Shown piece after piece: positions 51,563 to 60,231 of a stretch of DNA of 64,000 bases. Each line of letters begins with the position of its first letter. Position 1 is the first letter of the stretch. This DNA is from Silicimonas sp963779765. Its GTDB lineage: Bacteria > Pseudomonadota > Alphaproteobacteria > Rhodobacterales > Rhodobacteraceae. The notes beneath the pieces were generated by a model. That model did no database searches. It had not been told where the DNA came from and was given only the letters and a program-made list of their open reading frames with translations. The translations under genes were made by a program, and so were the position numbers. The stretch lies in the NCBI GenBank assembly GCA_963779765.1, contig CAVZZP010000002.1, forward strand, positions 1,054,001 through 1,118,000, written 5' to 3'.

Positions 51563-52324
51563 GTGCTGAACAGGATAAGGTCGCTTTACGAGGACGACAC
51601 TCACGCGGCACATCGCTTCCGCTATGCCCTCCTCGCATTCGATGTCGTGACGATCGTGTTCGTCATCGCGACCTCATTCATCAAACGCGAGGCGTGGGTC
51701 GAGATGCTGGACATCGTTTTCGGCGTCCTCATTCTGACCGACTTCGTGATCCGCATCCGGATCGATCCCCGTAGAGCGCGCCTGCCGCTGCGACTGTCGT
51801 TCTGGGCCGACGTTGTGGCGGTGGTCTCGTTCCTCGCTCCCGTGGCGGGCGAAGGGCTGGGCTTCCTGCGCATCCTTCGAACGCTGAGGCTTCTGCACAC
51901 CTACCAGCTTCTCGCGCGACTGAGGCAGGACGTCTCGTTCTTTCGCAGAAACGAAGAGGTCGTGCTTGCAGGGATCAACCTGGCCGTCTTCCTTTTCGTG
52001 ATGACGGGACTGATCTATGCGACGCAGGCGAGCCGAAACCCGGACATAGGCAACTATGCCGATGCCCTCTACTTCACCGTCACGACCCTGACGACGACGG
52101 GCTTCGGTGACATTACCCTTGAAGGCGCGGGAGGCCGGCTGCTTTCGGTCGCGGTGATGATCTTCGGGGTGACGCTGTTCTTAAGGCTTTTGCAGGTTCT
52201 GATCCGCCCGACGAAGGTTCGACAGGAATGTCCCGTCTGCGGCCTGATGTTGCACGATATCGACGCCGTGCATTGCAAGCACTGCGGCGAGACGCTGCAC
52301 ATCCGAACCGAAGGCGCGGTCTAG
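51563..52324 (+). CDS. Voltage-gated-type potassium channel with C-terminal zinc ribbon
   Basis: 253 residues from a GTG at 51563 (a longer in-frame start at 51506 is possible). S1-S4-like helices with a charged S4 (FLRILRTLRLLHTYQLLARLRQD), pore helix and filter TVTTLTTTGFGDITLEGAG, then the last helix SVAVMIFGVTLFLRLLQVLI. The end is a four-cysteine zinc ribbon CPVCGLMLHD ... CKHCGETLH, an uncommon cytosolic appendix. TTGFGD predicts K+ selectivity. Confidence 0.85.
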   Translation: MLNRIRSLYEDDTHAAHRFRYALLAFDVVTIVFVIATSFIKREAWVEMLDIVFGVLILTDFVIRIRIDPRRARLPLRLSFWADVVAVVSFLAPVAGEGLGFLRILRTLRLLHTYQLLARLRQDVSFFRRNEEVVLAGINLAVFLFVMTGLIYATQASRNPDIGNYADALYFTVTTLTTTGFGDITLEGAGGRLLSVAVMIFGVTLFLRLLQVLIRPTKVRQECPVCGLMLHDIDAVHCKHCGETLHIRTEGAV

Positions 52325-53979
52325 GACGGATCCCGCCAGCGGTTCACGATCGGATAGCGCCGGTCGAGCCAGAAGCTGCTTTTCGTCAGGCGAGGTCCCG
52401 GCGCTGATTGGAAGCGTTTGTATTCGGCAAGGTAGATCAACCGCTCGACCTTCTTGACTGTGTCCCGGTCGAAGCCCATCCCGACAACCTCGGCCACCGA
52501 CTTGTCCTGGTCGATCAGCGCTTCGAGGATCACATCTAGGTCGGCGTATTCCGGCAGGCTGTCGCTGTCCTTCTGATCGGCCCGCAATTCGGCTGTCGGC
52601 GGTTTTTCGATCACACGCGGCGGGATAACTTCTCCCGGCGGTCCCATCATCCAGTCTCGATGATTGGCGTTGCGCCAGCGGCAGGTCTCGAAGACCCGCA
52701 TCTTGTAAAGGTCCTTGATCGGATTGTAGCCGCCGGCCATGTCGCCGTAGATGGTGGCATAGCCAACCGCGACCTCCGACTTGTTACCCGTGGTCAGAAG
52801 CATCTCGCCGAACTTGTTCGAGATCGCCATGAGGATCACGCCGCGCAATCGCGACTGGATGTTCTCTTCGGCGAGGTCGGGTGCGGTGCCCGCGAAGACC
52901 TCCGCCAGCGTGCCGTTCACGGCCTCGACCGGTTCGCGGATGGACACAGTTTCAAGCCGCGTTCCCAGCCTCTGCGCCACGTCGGCCGCATCATCGAGCG
53001 AAGTCTCGGACGTGAAGCGTGAGGGCAGCATCACGCAACGCACGTTATGCGGACCGATGGCGTCGGCGGCGATGGTCGCCACAATGGCGCTGTCGATGCC
53101 TCCGGACAGTCCCAGGACGACCTTCCGGAACCCCGTCTTGCCAAGATAGTCGCGCAGCGACTGGACCATCGCCCGATAGTCCTGTTCCCACTCGTCGGGG
53201 AACTCGGCAACCTCGCCTTCGACCGCGCGCCAGCCATCTTCGGTCTTCTCAAAGTCAACGTGGGCCACGACTTCGTCGAAGACCGGCAGGCGGCGTGCGA
53301 TCCGGCCATGCGGGTTCAGGACGAAAGAGCCGCCGTCGAAGACCTGGTCGTCCTGAGCGCCGACCATGTTGAGATAGACGAGCGGCAACCGCGTCTCTAT
53401 CACGCGGGCAACCATGACGTTCAGCCGCGTATCGTACTTGTTGCGGTAGTAGGGCGAACCGTTCGGAACGACGAGGATCTCGGCCCCGCTTTCAGCCATC
53501 GCCTCGGGCACGTCTTCGTGCCAGGCGTCCTCGCAGATGGGCGTTCCGATCCGAACGACACCCAGATCGAAAGGTCCCGAGATCGGACCGGAGGAAAAGA
53601 GGCGGACCTCGTCGAAGACGGTCTCGTTCGGCAGTTCGTGCTTCAGCACCTGGCGCTCGACGCGGCCGCCTTTCAGGATGTGGTAGGCGTTGTAGAGCTT
53701 GCCGCCTTGCAGAAGCGGACCGCCGATTCCCAGCACCGGACCGTCGCCGCAATCGGCTGCCAGACGCTCGACATGCGCCATCGCGTCGAGGGTGAATGCG
53801 GGCTTCATCACGAGGTCCTGGGTCTGATATCCCGTGATGAACATTTCGGGAAGAACGACCATACCGGCGCCCGCGGTCCTGCCCTCCTCCCATGCGCGCC
53901 GTGCGAGGGCCGCGTTTCCGGCGAGATCGCCCACGGTCGGGTTCATCTGCCCCAGGGTCAGCCTGAATCGCTCAGCCAT
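52321..53979 (-). CDS. nadE: NAD+ synthase (glutamine-hydrolysing)
   Basis: 552 residues. N-terminal nitrilase-type glutaminase (VVLPEMFITGYQTQDLV with Glu, LKHELPNETVFDE with Lys, GTPICEDAWHED with Cys) and C-terminal PP-loop synthetase (VVLGLSGGIDSAIVATIAADA, TTGNKSEVAVGYATIYGDMAGGYNPIKDLYK). Last step of NAD synthesis. Start MAERFRLTLGQMNPTVGD. Its end overlaps the convergent channel gene by 4 bp. Confidence 0.96.
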   Translation of the reverse strand: MAERFRLTLGQMNPTVGDLAGNAALARRAWEEGRTAGAGMVVLPEMFITGYQTQDLVMKPAFTLDAMAHVERLAADCGDGPVLGIGGPLLQGGKLYNAYHILKGGRVERQVLKHELPNETVFDEVRLFSSGPISGPFDLGVVRIGTPICEDAWHEDVPEAMAESGAEILVVPNGSPYYRNKYDTRLNVMVARVIETRLPLVYLNMVGAQDDQVFDGGSFVLNPHGRIARRLPVFDEVVAHVDFEKTEDGWRAVEGEVAEFPDEWEQDYRAMVQSLRDYLGKTGFRKVVLGLSGGIDSAIVATIAADAIGPHNVRCVMLPSRFTSETSLDDAADVAQRLGTRLETVSIREPVEAVNGTLAEVFAGTAPDLAEENIQSRLRGVILMAISNKFGEMLLTTGNKSEVAVGYATIYGDMAGGYNPIKDLYKMRVFETCRWRNANHRDWMMGPPGEVIPPRVIEKPPTAELRADQKDSDSLPEYADLDVILEALIDQDKSVAEVVGMGFDRDTVKKVERLIYLAEYKRFQSAPGPRLTKSSFWLDRRYPIVNRWRDPS

Positions 53980-54051
53980 CGCGACGCTCCTATCGGTCGG
54001 AACCGCCTTAGCGAGACATCCGCCGAAGGAAAAGGGCTGCCGGGAAAAGCG

Positions 54052-54080
54052 TTGCGGCTCCGGGGTGCCTCCACTAGATT
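54052..54080 (+). promoter_or_regulatory. Possible sigma70 promoter of the MORN-repeat gene
   Basis: TTGCGG (54052-54057), 17-nt spacer, TAGATT (54075-54080) in the 160-bp divergent gap between nadE and the MORN gene. Hexamers are only moderate matches. Confidence 0.35.
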
Positions 54081-54139
54081 TGCCGCGAGGATGAGAACAC
54101 GGGCCGAAGGCCCAGGCAGGTTTAGGCGGGGGAAAGCAG

Positions 54140-55534
54140 ATGAAACGGGCTCTCGGGTTATCGGCTCTGGTCCTTGCAGCCGGGTTTGCCGGCATCGCTA
54201 CGGCGCAGCAGGTCATCACCAAGCAATACGACGATGGAGGGGTCTACGAAGGCACCTTCAAGGACGGCAAGCAGGACGGCACGGGCACCTATCGCCTGCC
54301 GAACGGCTATGTCTACGAAGGCGAGTGGGTCGAAGGCGAGATTCGCGGACAGGGCCGGGCCGAGTTTCCGAACGGCTCGATCTATGAAGGCGAGTTCGCG
54401 AACGGCAAGCCCGAGGGACAAGGCAAGATCACTTTCGCCGACGGCGGCACCTACGAAGGCCAATGGGCCGACGGCAAGATCAACGGCACCGGAGTGGCGG
54501 TCTATGCCAACGGCGTCCGCTACGAGGGCGAGTTTCAGGACGCGCTTCATCACGGCACAGGCCGGATGGAAAGCCCGAACGGCTATGTCTACGACGGCCT
54601 GTGGAATCGCGGCATCAAGGAAGGCGATGGACGGATCGAGTATCCTGACGGAGCCGTCTACGTCGGCCAGCTTGTTCGCGGCGTGCGTGAAGGCACCGGA
54701 ATCCTGACGATGCCGGACGGGCTTGTCTACGAAGGCGAGTGGAAGGACGGCCAGATCAACGGCACGGGCACCCTGACGCAACCCAACGGCGACGTCTACG
54801 TGGGCCAACTCGTTGCTGGAAAACGCCAGGGCGAAGGCAAGGTCACTTATGCGAACGGCGATGTCTACGAAGGCATGTTCGCGGCCGACCAACGTGAGGG
54901 CACCGGCACTTTTACCGGCACCGATGGCTATGTCTACACGGGCACCTGGGCAGGCGGCGAGATCGAGGGCGAGGGCGAAGTCACATATCCCGACGGCTCG
55001 GTCTACACGGGCACCTTCAAGGCGAACCTCGCCGATGGCACGGGCCGCATCGTCTATCCCGACGGGAATACCTATGAGGGAACCTGGATCGGCGGCGTGA
55101 TCGAGGGCGAGGGGACCGCGACCTATGCGAATGGCCTCGTCTATGAAGGCGACTTCAAGGACGCCAAGATGGATGGGCAGGGGAAGATGACCTTCGCCGA
55201 CGGCTATACTTACGAGGGCGGATGGGTCGGCGGCCAGCGCGAGGGCCAGGGCGTCGCCATCTATTCCGACGGCACCACCTACGAGGGTGGCTTCGTGGGC
55301 GGCAAGCGACAAGGCACCGGCAAGATCACCATGCCGGACGGTTTCGTCTACGAGGGCGAATGGACGGACGGCGAGATCGACGGCCAAGGGATCGCGACTT
55401 ACGCCAACGGCGACGTCTACGAGGGGACCTTCGTCCAGGGCAAGCGCCAGGGCGAAGGCACCATTCGCTATGCCACCGGCGAAGAGCGGACGGGGACGTG
55501 GGAAGATGGTGTGCTGACGACCGAATCAAACTGA
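54140..55534 (+). CDS. Exported MORN-repeat protein
   Basis: 464 residues. MKRALGLSALVLAAGFAGIATAQ is a signal peptide; the rest is almost entirely MORN repeats. From residue 35 I count 18 full repeats of exactly 23 residues (pattern YEGxW-xxGxxxGxGxxxxxxG) plus a degenerate last one, ERTGTWEDG. MORN repeats form an extended beta-hairpin ribbon that binds lipids or scaffolds proteins. Periplasmic or surface role; no enzyme domain. Confidence 0.9.
   Translation: MKRALGLSALVLAAGFAGIATAQQVITKQYDDGGVYEGTFKDGKQDGTGTYRLPNGYVYEGEWVEGEIRGQGRAEFPNGSIYEGEFANGKPEGQGKITFADGGTYEGQWADGKINGTGVAVYANGVRYEGEFQDALHHGTGRMESPNGYVYDGLWNRGIKEGDGRIEYPDGAVYVGQLVRGVREGTGILTMPDGLVYEGEWKDGQINGTGTLTQPNGDVYVGQLVAGKRQGEGKVTYANGDVYEGMFAADQREGTGTFTGTDGYVYTGTWAGGEIEGEGEVTYPDGSVYTGTFKANLADGTGRIVYPDGNTYEGTWIGGVIEGEGTATYANGLVYEGDFKDAKMDGQGKMTFADGYTYEGGWVGGQREGQGVAIYSDGTTYEGGFVGGKRQGTGKITMPDGFVYEGEWTDGEIDGQGIATYANGDVYEGTFVQGKRQGEGTIRYATGEERTGTWEDGVLTTESN
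54242..55483 (+). repeat. 18 tandem 69-bp (23-residue) MORN repeats
   Basis: Eighteen in-frame 69-bp units encoding MORN repeats, with no length variation. Sequence identity between units varies, with recurring GGC-rich words such as GTCTACGAAGGC. The repetition also generates a long spurious antisense frame. Confidence 0.85.
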
Positions 55535-55570
55535 TCCGACGTCAAGCCGGCAATCCACGGGACAGTTCCA

Positions 55571-56845
55571 TTGGACAATGACCGTATTCTCATCGCGGGC
55601 GGCGGGATTGGCGGCCTCGTCACAGCCTTGACGCTGCACCAGGTGGGTTTGCGTTGCCTGGTCCTCGAGGCAGCGCGAGAGATGAAACCGCTCGGCGTCG
55701 GGATCAATCTCCAGCCGAACGCCGTCCGAGAGCTCCAGGATCTCGGGATCGGTCCGGAAGAGTTGGACCGCGTCGGTCTGCCTGCGCGCGAATGGGCTCT
55801 TGTGGGCTTGAATGGCAAAGAGATTTATTCCGAGCCAAGGGGCACATACGCAGGTTATCGCTGGCCGCAGTACGCCGTCCATCGCGGCGAGTTCCACATG
55901 CTTCTCTTCAACAAGGTCCGCGAACGGTTGGGGCCAGACGCGGTACGACTCGGGACGCGGGTGAAGGGCTATTCGAAAGCGGTGAATGGCGTCGCCGCGC
56001 TGATCGCCACGGAGGATGGCGGAACGGAGCAGCTAATTGGCCGCCTGCTGATCGGCGCGGACGGCATCCATTCCGCGATCCGTTCGCAGATGCATCCCGA
56101 CCAGCCGCCGATCCATTGGGGCGGGGCCGTCATGTGGCGCGGCACCACGCGCGCGGCCCCGATCCGGACCGGATCGAGCTTCGTCGGCCTCGGAACGCAT
56201 CGCCATCGCATGGTCATTTACCCTATCTCGCAGCCGGATGAGGACGGCCTCGCCACGATCAACTGGATCGCCGAGCGGACGCTCGACGCGTCGGAAGGAT
56301 GGCAGCAGAACGCCTGGTTCAAGCAGGTCGACGTCGAGGACTTCGCGCACCATTTCGACGGCTTCCGCTATGACTGGCTGGACGTACCCTCGATGCTTCG
56401 CGCTGCCGATGTCGCTTACGAAAACCCGATGATCGACCGCGACCCCGTGGATACATGGGTCGACGGCCCGGTCGCCCTCATGGGAGACGCAGCACACGCG
56501 ATGTATCCGACCGGCTCCAACGGCGCGAGCCAAGCCATCATCGACGCACGCGAACTTGGCGCCGCGATGCTCGCACACGGGCATACGCCCACCGCCTTGA
56601 GGGCCTACGACGAAAAGCTGTGCGGTCCGATCAGCGCGGTTGTCCTGCGAAACAGAGGCGCGGGACCATTCGGACTTCTGAACCTCGTCGACGAGCGGTG
56701 CGGCGGCGAGTTCGATAACATCGACGACATAATCTCTCCGCATGAGCGGCAGGAGTTCATGCACGGCTACAAGTCCGCCGCCGGCTTCGCGAAGGACGCA
56801 CTGAACGCTGCGCCTCCGATTATTTCGAGCGTGGTCTCGGTCTAG
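55571..56845 (+). CDS. FAD-dependent monooxygenase
   Basis: 424 residues, aromatic-hydroxylase (PHBH-like) fold. FAD loop ILIAGGGIGGLVTALTLHQVG at the N-terminus, the DG motif LLIGADGIHSAIRSQMHP, and the GD motif PVALMGDAAHAMYPTGSNGASQAIIDARELG. TTG start at 55571 is the only start close to the FAD site. The pattern PLGVGINLQPNAVREL is shared with flavin-dependent oxidoreductases of unknown substrate. Ends 4 bp inside the convergent photolyase gene. Confidence 0.88.
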   Translation: MDNDRILIAGGGIGGLVTALTLHQVGLRCLVLEAAREMKPLGVGINLQPNAVRELQDLGIGPEELDRVGLPAREWALVGLNGKEIYSEPRGTYAGYRWPQYAVHRGEFHMLLFNKVRERLGPDAVRLGTRVKGYSKAVNGVAALIATEDGGTEQLIGRLLIGADGIHSAIRSQMHPDQPPIHWGGAVMWRGTTRAAPIRTGSSFVGLGTHRHRMVIYPISQPDEDGLATINWIAERTLDASEGWQQNAWFKQVDVEDFAHHFDGFRYDWLDVPSMLRAADVAYENPMIDRDPVDTWVDGPVALMGDAAHAMYPTGSNGASQAIIDARELGAAMLAHGHTPTALRAYDEKLCGPISAVVLRNRGAGPFGLLNLVDERCGGEFDNIDDIISPHERQEFMHGYKSAAGFAKDALNAAPPIISSVVSV

Positions 56846-58350
56846 AAGGCGTCGAGGAAGGTATCGGCCTGCCCAATCACGGCTGCCTTCTCGTCATCAG
56901 CCAGACGATCCCAGGTCCGATACATGTTGGCCATGCGGGGGTTCTTTTGGAACCTTTCTCGATGCCGATCGAGAAAATGCCAGTAAAGGAAGTTGAAGGG
57001 ACAGGCGTCCTCCCCCGTCCGCTTTTTCACGTCGTAGGCGCAGTCGGAGCAGTAGTCCGACATGCGGTTGATGTAATTGCCGGACGAGACATAGGGCTTC
57101 GATCCGACGATGCCGCCGTCCGCGAACTGGCTCATGCCGATCACGTTGGCTGCCATCACCCAGCCATAGGCATCGGCATAGGCCAACATGTACCAGTCGT
57201 AGACCTCGGCGGGGTCGATACCGGCCAGAAGCGCGAAGTTGCCCGTCACCATCAATCGCTGGATGTGGTGCGCGTAGGCATGCTCGCGGGTGGCCTCCAC
57301 CGCTAGCCTGATGCAGCGCATCTCGGTTTCGCCGGTCCAGTAGAACTCTGGCAATTTCCGACTATGGTTCAGCGCATTTCGCGCGGCGTACTCCGGACCT
57401 TCGCGCCAATAGATGCCCCGCATGTACTCGCGCCAGCCGATGATCTGCCGGATGAAGCCCTCGGCCGCGTTCAGAGGCACCGACCCATCCTTCCACGCCT
57501 GCTCCGCCGCCTCGCAGATCTCGATCGGGTCGAGGAGGCCGGCGTTCAGGTAGATGGACAGGAGCGAGTGTGACAGGAAGTCGTCGCCGGTCAGCATGGC
57601 GTCCTGATAGTCGCCGAAACTGGCGAGGCCGTTTGCGACGAAATGCTTGAGCGCAAGTCGCGCCTCTTCCTGGTCGACGGCGAACCAGAAGGGCCGCAAC
57701 GCGCCGAAGTTTTCGGAAAATCGCGCCTCCACCATCACAAGCGCCTCTTCGGTGATCTCGTCGGGCACGAAGCGCATCGGGCCCTCGAAAATCGTGCCCG
57801 CGGGAGCGGGCTTGCGGTTGTCGTGATCGAAGTTCCACTGACCGCCCGCTGGCTCGCCATCCTCCATGAGGAGGGCGGTCTTGCGGCGCATGTCGCGATA
57901 GAACCACTCCATACGCAGTTCCTTCCGATCCTCGGCCCAAGCGTTGAAATCGGCGTGCGACGCAACGAAGCGGTCATCTTCGAGGATGGTGATTTTCAGC
58001 GGCAAGGACTGAAGCGCGTCGAGAAGCCGCCATTCGCCCGGCTCCGTGGCGATAACCTCGGCTGATCCGTGACGGTCGGCGGCGGAAAGAAGGGCGCCCG
58101 CGATCGTGTCGTGCGCGTCATCGCCGTCAAGTTGCGTATAGTCGACGGTCCAGCCCTCTCCGCGCAGGCGGTCGCGGAAGTGCCGCATCGCCGAAAAGCA
58201 GAAGGCCAGCTTTCGGACGTGATGGCGGACGTACGTCGCTTCCTCCATGACCTCGGCCATGACGACGATATCCGTCGAAGGGTCCGCCTCGCGCAAGGCC
58301 GCGGCTCGGGTCGTCAACTGGTCGCCGAGGACGAGGATAAGGCGGGGCAC
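56842..58350 (-). CDS. phrB: Iron-sulfur (6-4) photolyase, PhrB/FeS-BCP type
   Basis: Repairs (6-4) photoproducts with light. 502 residues: N-terminal photolyase antenna domain LILVLGDQLTTRAAAL, FAD domain GFIRQIIGWREYMRGIYWREGPEY and NVIGMSQFADGGIVGSKPYVSSGNYINRMSDYC. Four cysteines at about 346, 434, 437 and 450 keep the spacing of the 4Fe-4S ligands of Agrobacterium PhrB. GTG start overlaps the upstream SDR stop by one base. Confidence 0.93.
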   Translation of the reverse strand: MPRLILVLGDQLTTRAAALREADPSTDIVVMAEVMEEATYVRHHVRKLAFCFSAMRHFRDRLRGEGWTVDYTQLDGDDAHDTIAGALLSAADRHGSAEVIATEPGEWRLLDALQSLPLKITILEDDRFVASHADFNAWAEDRKELRMEWFYRDMRRKTALLMEDGEPAGGQWNFDHDNRKPAPAGTIFEGPMRFVPDEITEEALVMVEARFSENFGALRPFWFAVDQEEARLALKHFVANGLASFGDYQDAMLTGDDFLSHSLLSIYLNAGLLDPIEICEAAEQAWKDGSVPLNAAEGFIRQIIGWREYMRGIYWREGPEYAARNALNHSRKLPEFYWTGETEMRCIRLAVEATREHAYAHHIQRLMVTGNFALLAGIDPAEVYDWYMLAYADAYGWVMAANVIGMSQFADGGIVGSKPYVSSGNYINRMSDYCSDCAYDVKKRTGEDACPFNFLYWHFLDRHRERFQKNPRMANMYRTWDRLADDEKAAVIGQADTFLDAF

Positions 58351-59015
58351 TACCAGGGGATCCGCTTTCCGGCGTAGTCGAAGAAACCACCGCTGTCGGA
58401 TGGCTCGAGGCCCCGAACGACATCGAGGAGGTTGCCCGCGGCCTCCTTCGGCGTGACGGTTCGATGGCGTCCGGCGTAGTCTGCGGTGAAGGGCGTCGCC
58501 ACGGTGCCGGGGTGCAGGCAGACAGCGATGGCCTGCTTATGCGTTCGGGCAAGTTCGATCGATGCGCCGTGCACGAGTTGGTTCAGGGCGGACTTCGATG
58601 CGCGGTACGAGTGCCACCCGCCGAGGCGGTTGTCACCAATCGAGCCGACCCGCGCCGAGAGCGCGGCGAAAACCGAGCGCCGGTCTTTCGGCATAAGACC
58701 GGTGGCGTGCTTCAACACCAGCGCGGGGCCGAGCGCGTTGACGCGGAACTGGCCCATAAGTCCCTCCGCGGTGATCTCTCGCATGGCTTTTTCGGGTTCG
58801 AGCCCGTCGACGACAAGAGCCCCTGTCGCCGTGATGACGAGGTCGAAAGGCGGCTCCAACGCCCCGAGGTGGGACGCAATCGAAGATTCATCGGTGATCT
58901 CGAGGCCGTCGTCGCGGCGAGACAGCCCCACGACGTCGACACCTCTTTCACGAAGCGCCGCGACGAGGGCGTTTCCAATGCCGCCCGACGATCCGATGAC
59001 CAAAGCTCGTTCCAT
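58350..59015 (-). CDS. Short-chain dehydrogenase/reductase (C-factor-like)
   Basis: 221 residues. NAD loop RALVIGSSGGIGNALVAALRERG, active site Ser in SARVGSIGDNRLGGWHSY with Tyr-x3-Lys in YRASKSALNQLVHG, and PGTVATPFT. Resembles CsgA/C-factor type SDRs often placed beside photolyase genes; substrate unknown. Start at MERALVIG; three more residues are possible. Just upstream of phrB in one unit. Confidence 0.87.
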   Translation of the reverse strand: MERALVIGSSGGIGNALVAALRERGVDVVGLSRRDDGLEITDESSIASHLGALEPPFDLVITATGALVVDGLEPEKAMREITAEGLMGQFRVNALGPALVLKHATGLMPKDRRSVFAALSARVGSIGDNRLGGWHSYRASKSALNQLVHGASIELARTHKQAIAVCLHPGTVATPFTADYAGRHRTVTPKEAAGNLLDVVRGLEPSDSGGFFDYAGKRIPW

Positions 59016-59249
59016 GCCCGGCAACTAGAGCCCGGATCTCGGTCGGAAAGGCCTTGTTCGGTCGCGGTTCCTGCGTGACTTGATCGCGGTCAGGACAGTC
59101 CCGATCGATCACTCACACTTTGCTACGGGGTTCTGCCTGCCTCCTTTCCGAGGCATGAGTGAGTTACGGGCGGTTGTCAGACGGGGGGACGGTAGCCTAG
59201 GCTTGCGCAGAAGCGGCCCGGAAGTGGCTCGCGCGACGGGGAGACAGAC

Positions 59250-60231
59250 TTGCATCCGATCCTTGCGACGGTTCTTCAGCGGCTTGGGTTGGGCCTTCTG
59301 ACGCTTTTCTTCGTCTCGATCATCATCTTCTCGGCCATTGAATTTCTTCCGGGTGATTTCACCGAAGCCGTGCTTGGGCAGTCCGCCACCGAAGAGACTG
59401 TCGCCGCCTTCCGTCGCGAGCTCGGTCTCGATCAGCCTGCGTACGTCCGGTACATCGACTGGATCGGCTCGGTAGCGCGAGGCGATCTCGGGCAGAGTTT
59501 CTCGGGCCGCGCGTCCTCGGGAATAGACCGCTCGCGCTCGGTCGCCGAGCTGATCGCGCCCCGGCTGTCGAACACGCTTTTCCTAGCCGGCATGACGGCC
59601 ATCGTCGCCGTGCCGCTTGCCCTGATCCTGGGAGTGACGGCCGCCCTCTGGCGCGGCGGTATCTACGACCGCGTGGTGAACGCGGTGACCTTGTCGACGA
59701 TCTCGATGCCTGAATTCCTGGTCGCCTATCTCCTCATCCTTTTCCTTGCCACGCTGAACCCCATCTTTCCGTCCCTTGCGGACGTGACATCAGCCACGCC
59801 TTTCTGGGAGAGGGTCACGAAGTGCGCCCTGCCCTCTCTAACCCTGACGCTCGTCATCGTCGCTCACATGATGCGGATGACGCGTGCAGCCATCATCAAC
59901 CTTCTTGCATCGCCCTATATCGAAATGGCGCGGCTCAAGGGGCTGAAGCCCTCGACAGTGATCCTCAGGCACGCCCTTCCGAACGCATGGGCTCCCATTG
60001 CGAATGTGGTGGCCTTCAACCTCGCCTACCTCGTCGTGGGTGTCGTCGTCGTTGAGGTTGTGTTCGTCTATCCCGGCGTGGGGCAGCTGATGGTGGATGC
60101 CGTCGACCTCGCGCGATATACCCGTCGTGCAGGCCTGCGCGCTGATCTTCGCGGGCACCTACATCCTCTTGAACCTGACGGCGGACATCGTGTCGATCGC
60201 GACGAACCCCAGGCTTCTGCACCCCAGATGA
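59250..60231 (+). pseudogene. dppB: Peptide ABC transporter permease DppB-like, frameshifted near the C-terminus
   Basis: About 326 residues when corrected. TTG start at 59250 with GGGGAG upstream; MHPILATVLQRLGLGLLTLFFVSIIIF is the standard DppB N-terminus, with the EAA loop YIEMARLKGLKPSTVILRHALPNAWAPI. After GQLMVDAVD the frame slips; the alternate frame gives SRDIPVVQACALIFAGTYILLNLTADIVSI and a stop at 60229-60231, overlapping the dppC ATG. Removing one C of GACCTC at 60105-60110 restores it. Uncorrected, DppB and DppC appear fused. Confidence 0.88.

Noticed and set aside
54158..55387. 409-codon antisense frame over the MORN gene
   Set aside because: Its periodicity simply reflects the 69-bp repeats on the sense strand.
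59080..59249. Short coding frame upstream of dppB
   Set aside because: It overlaps the dppB start, has no signal peptide or family motif, and cannot be a binding protein.
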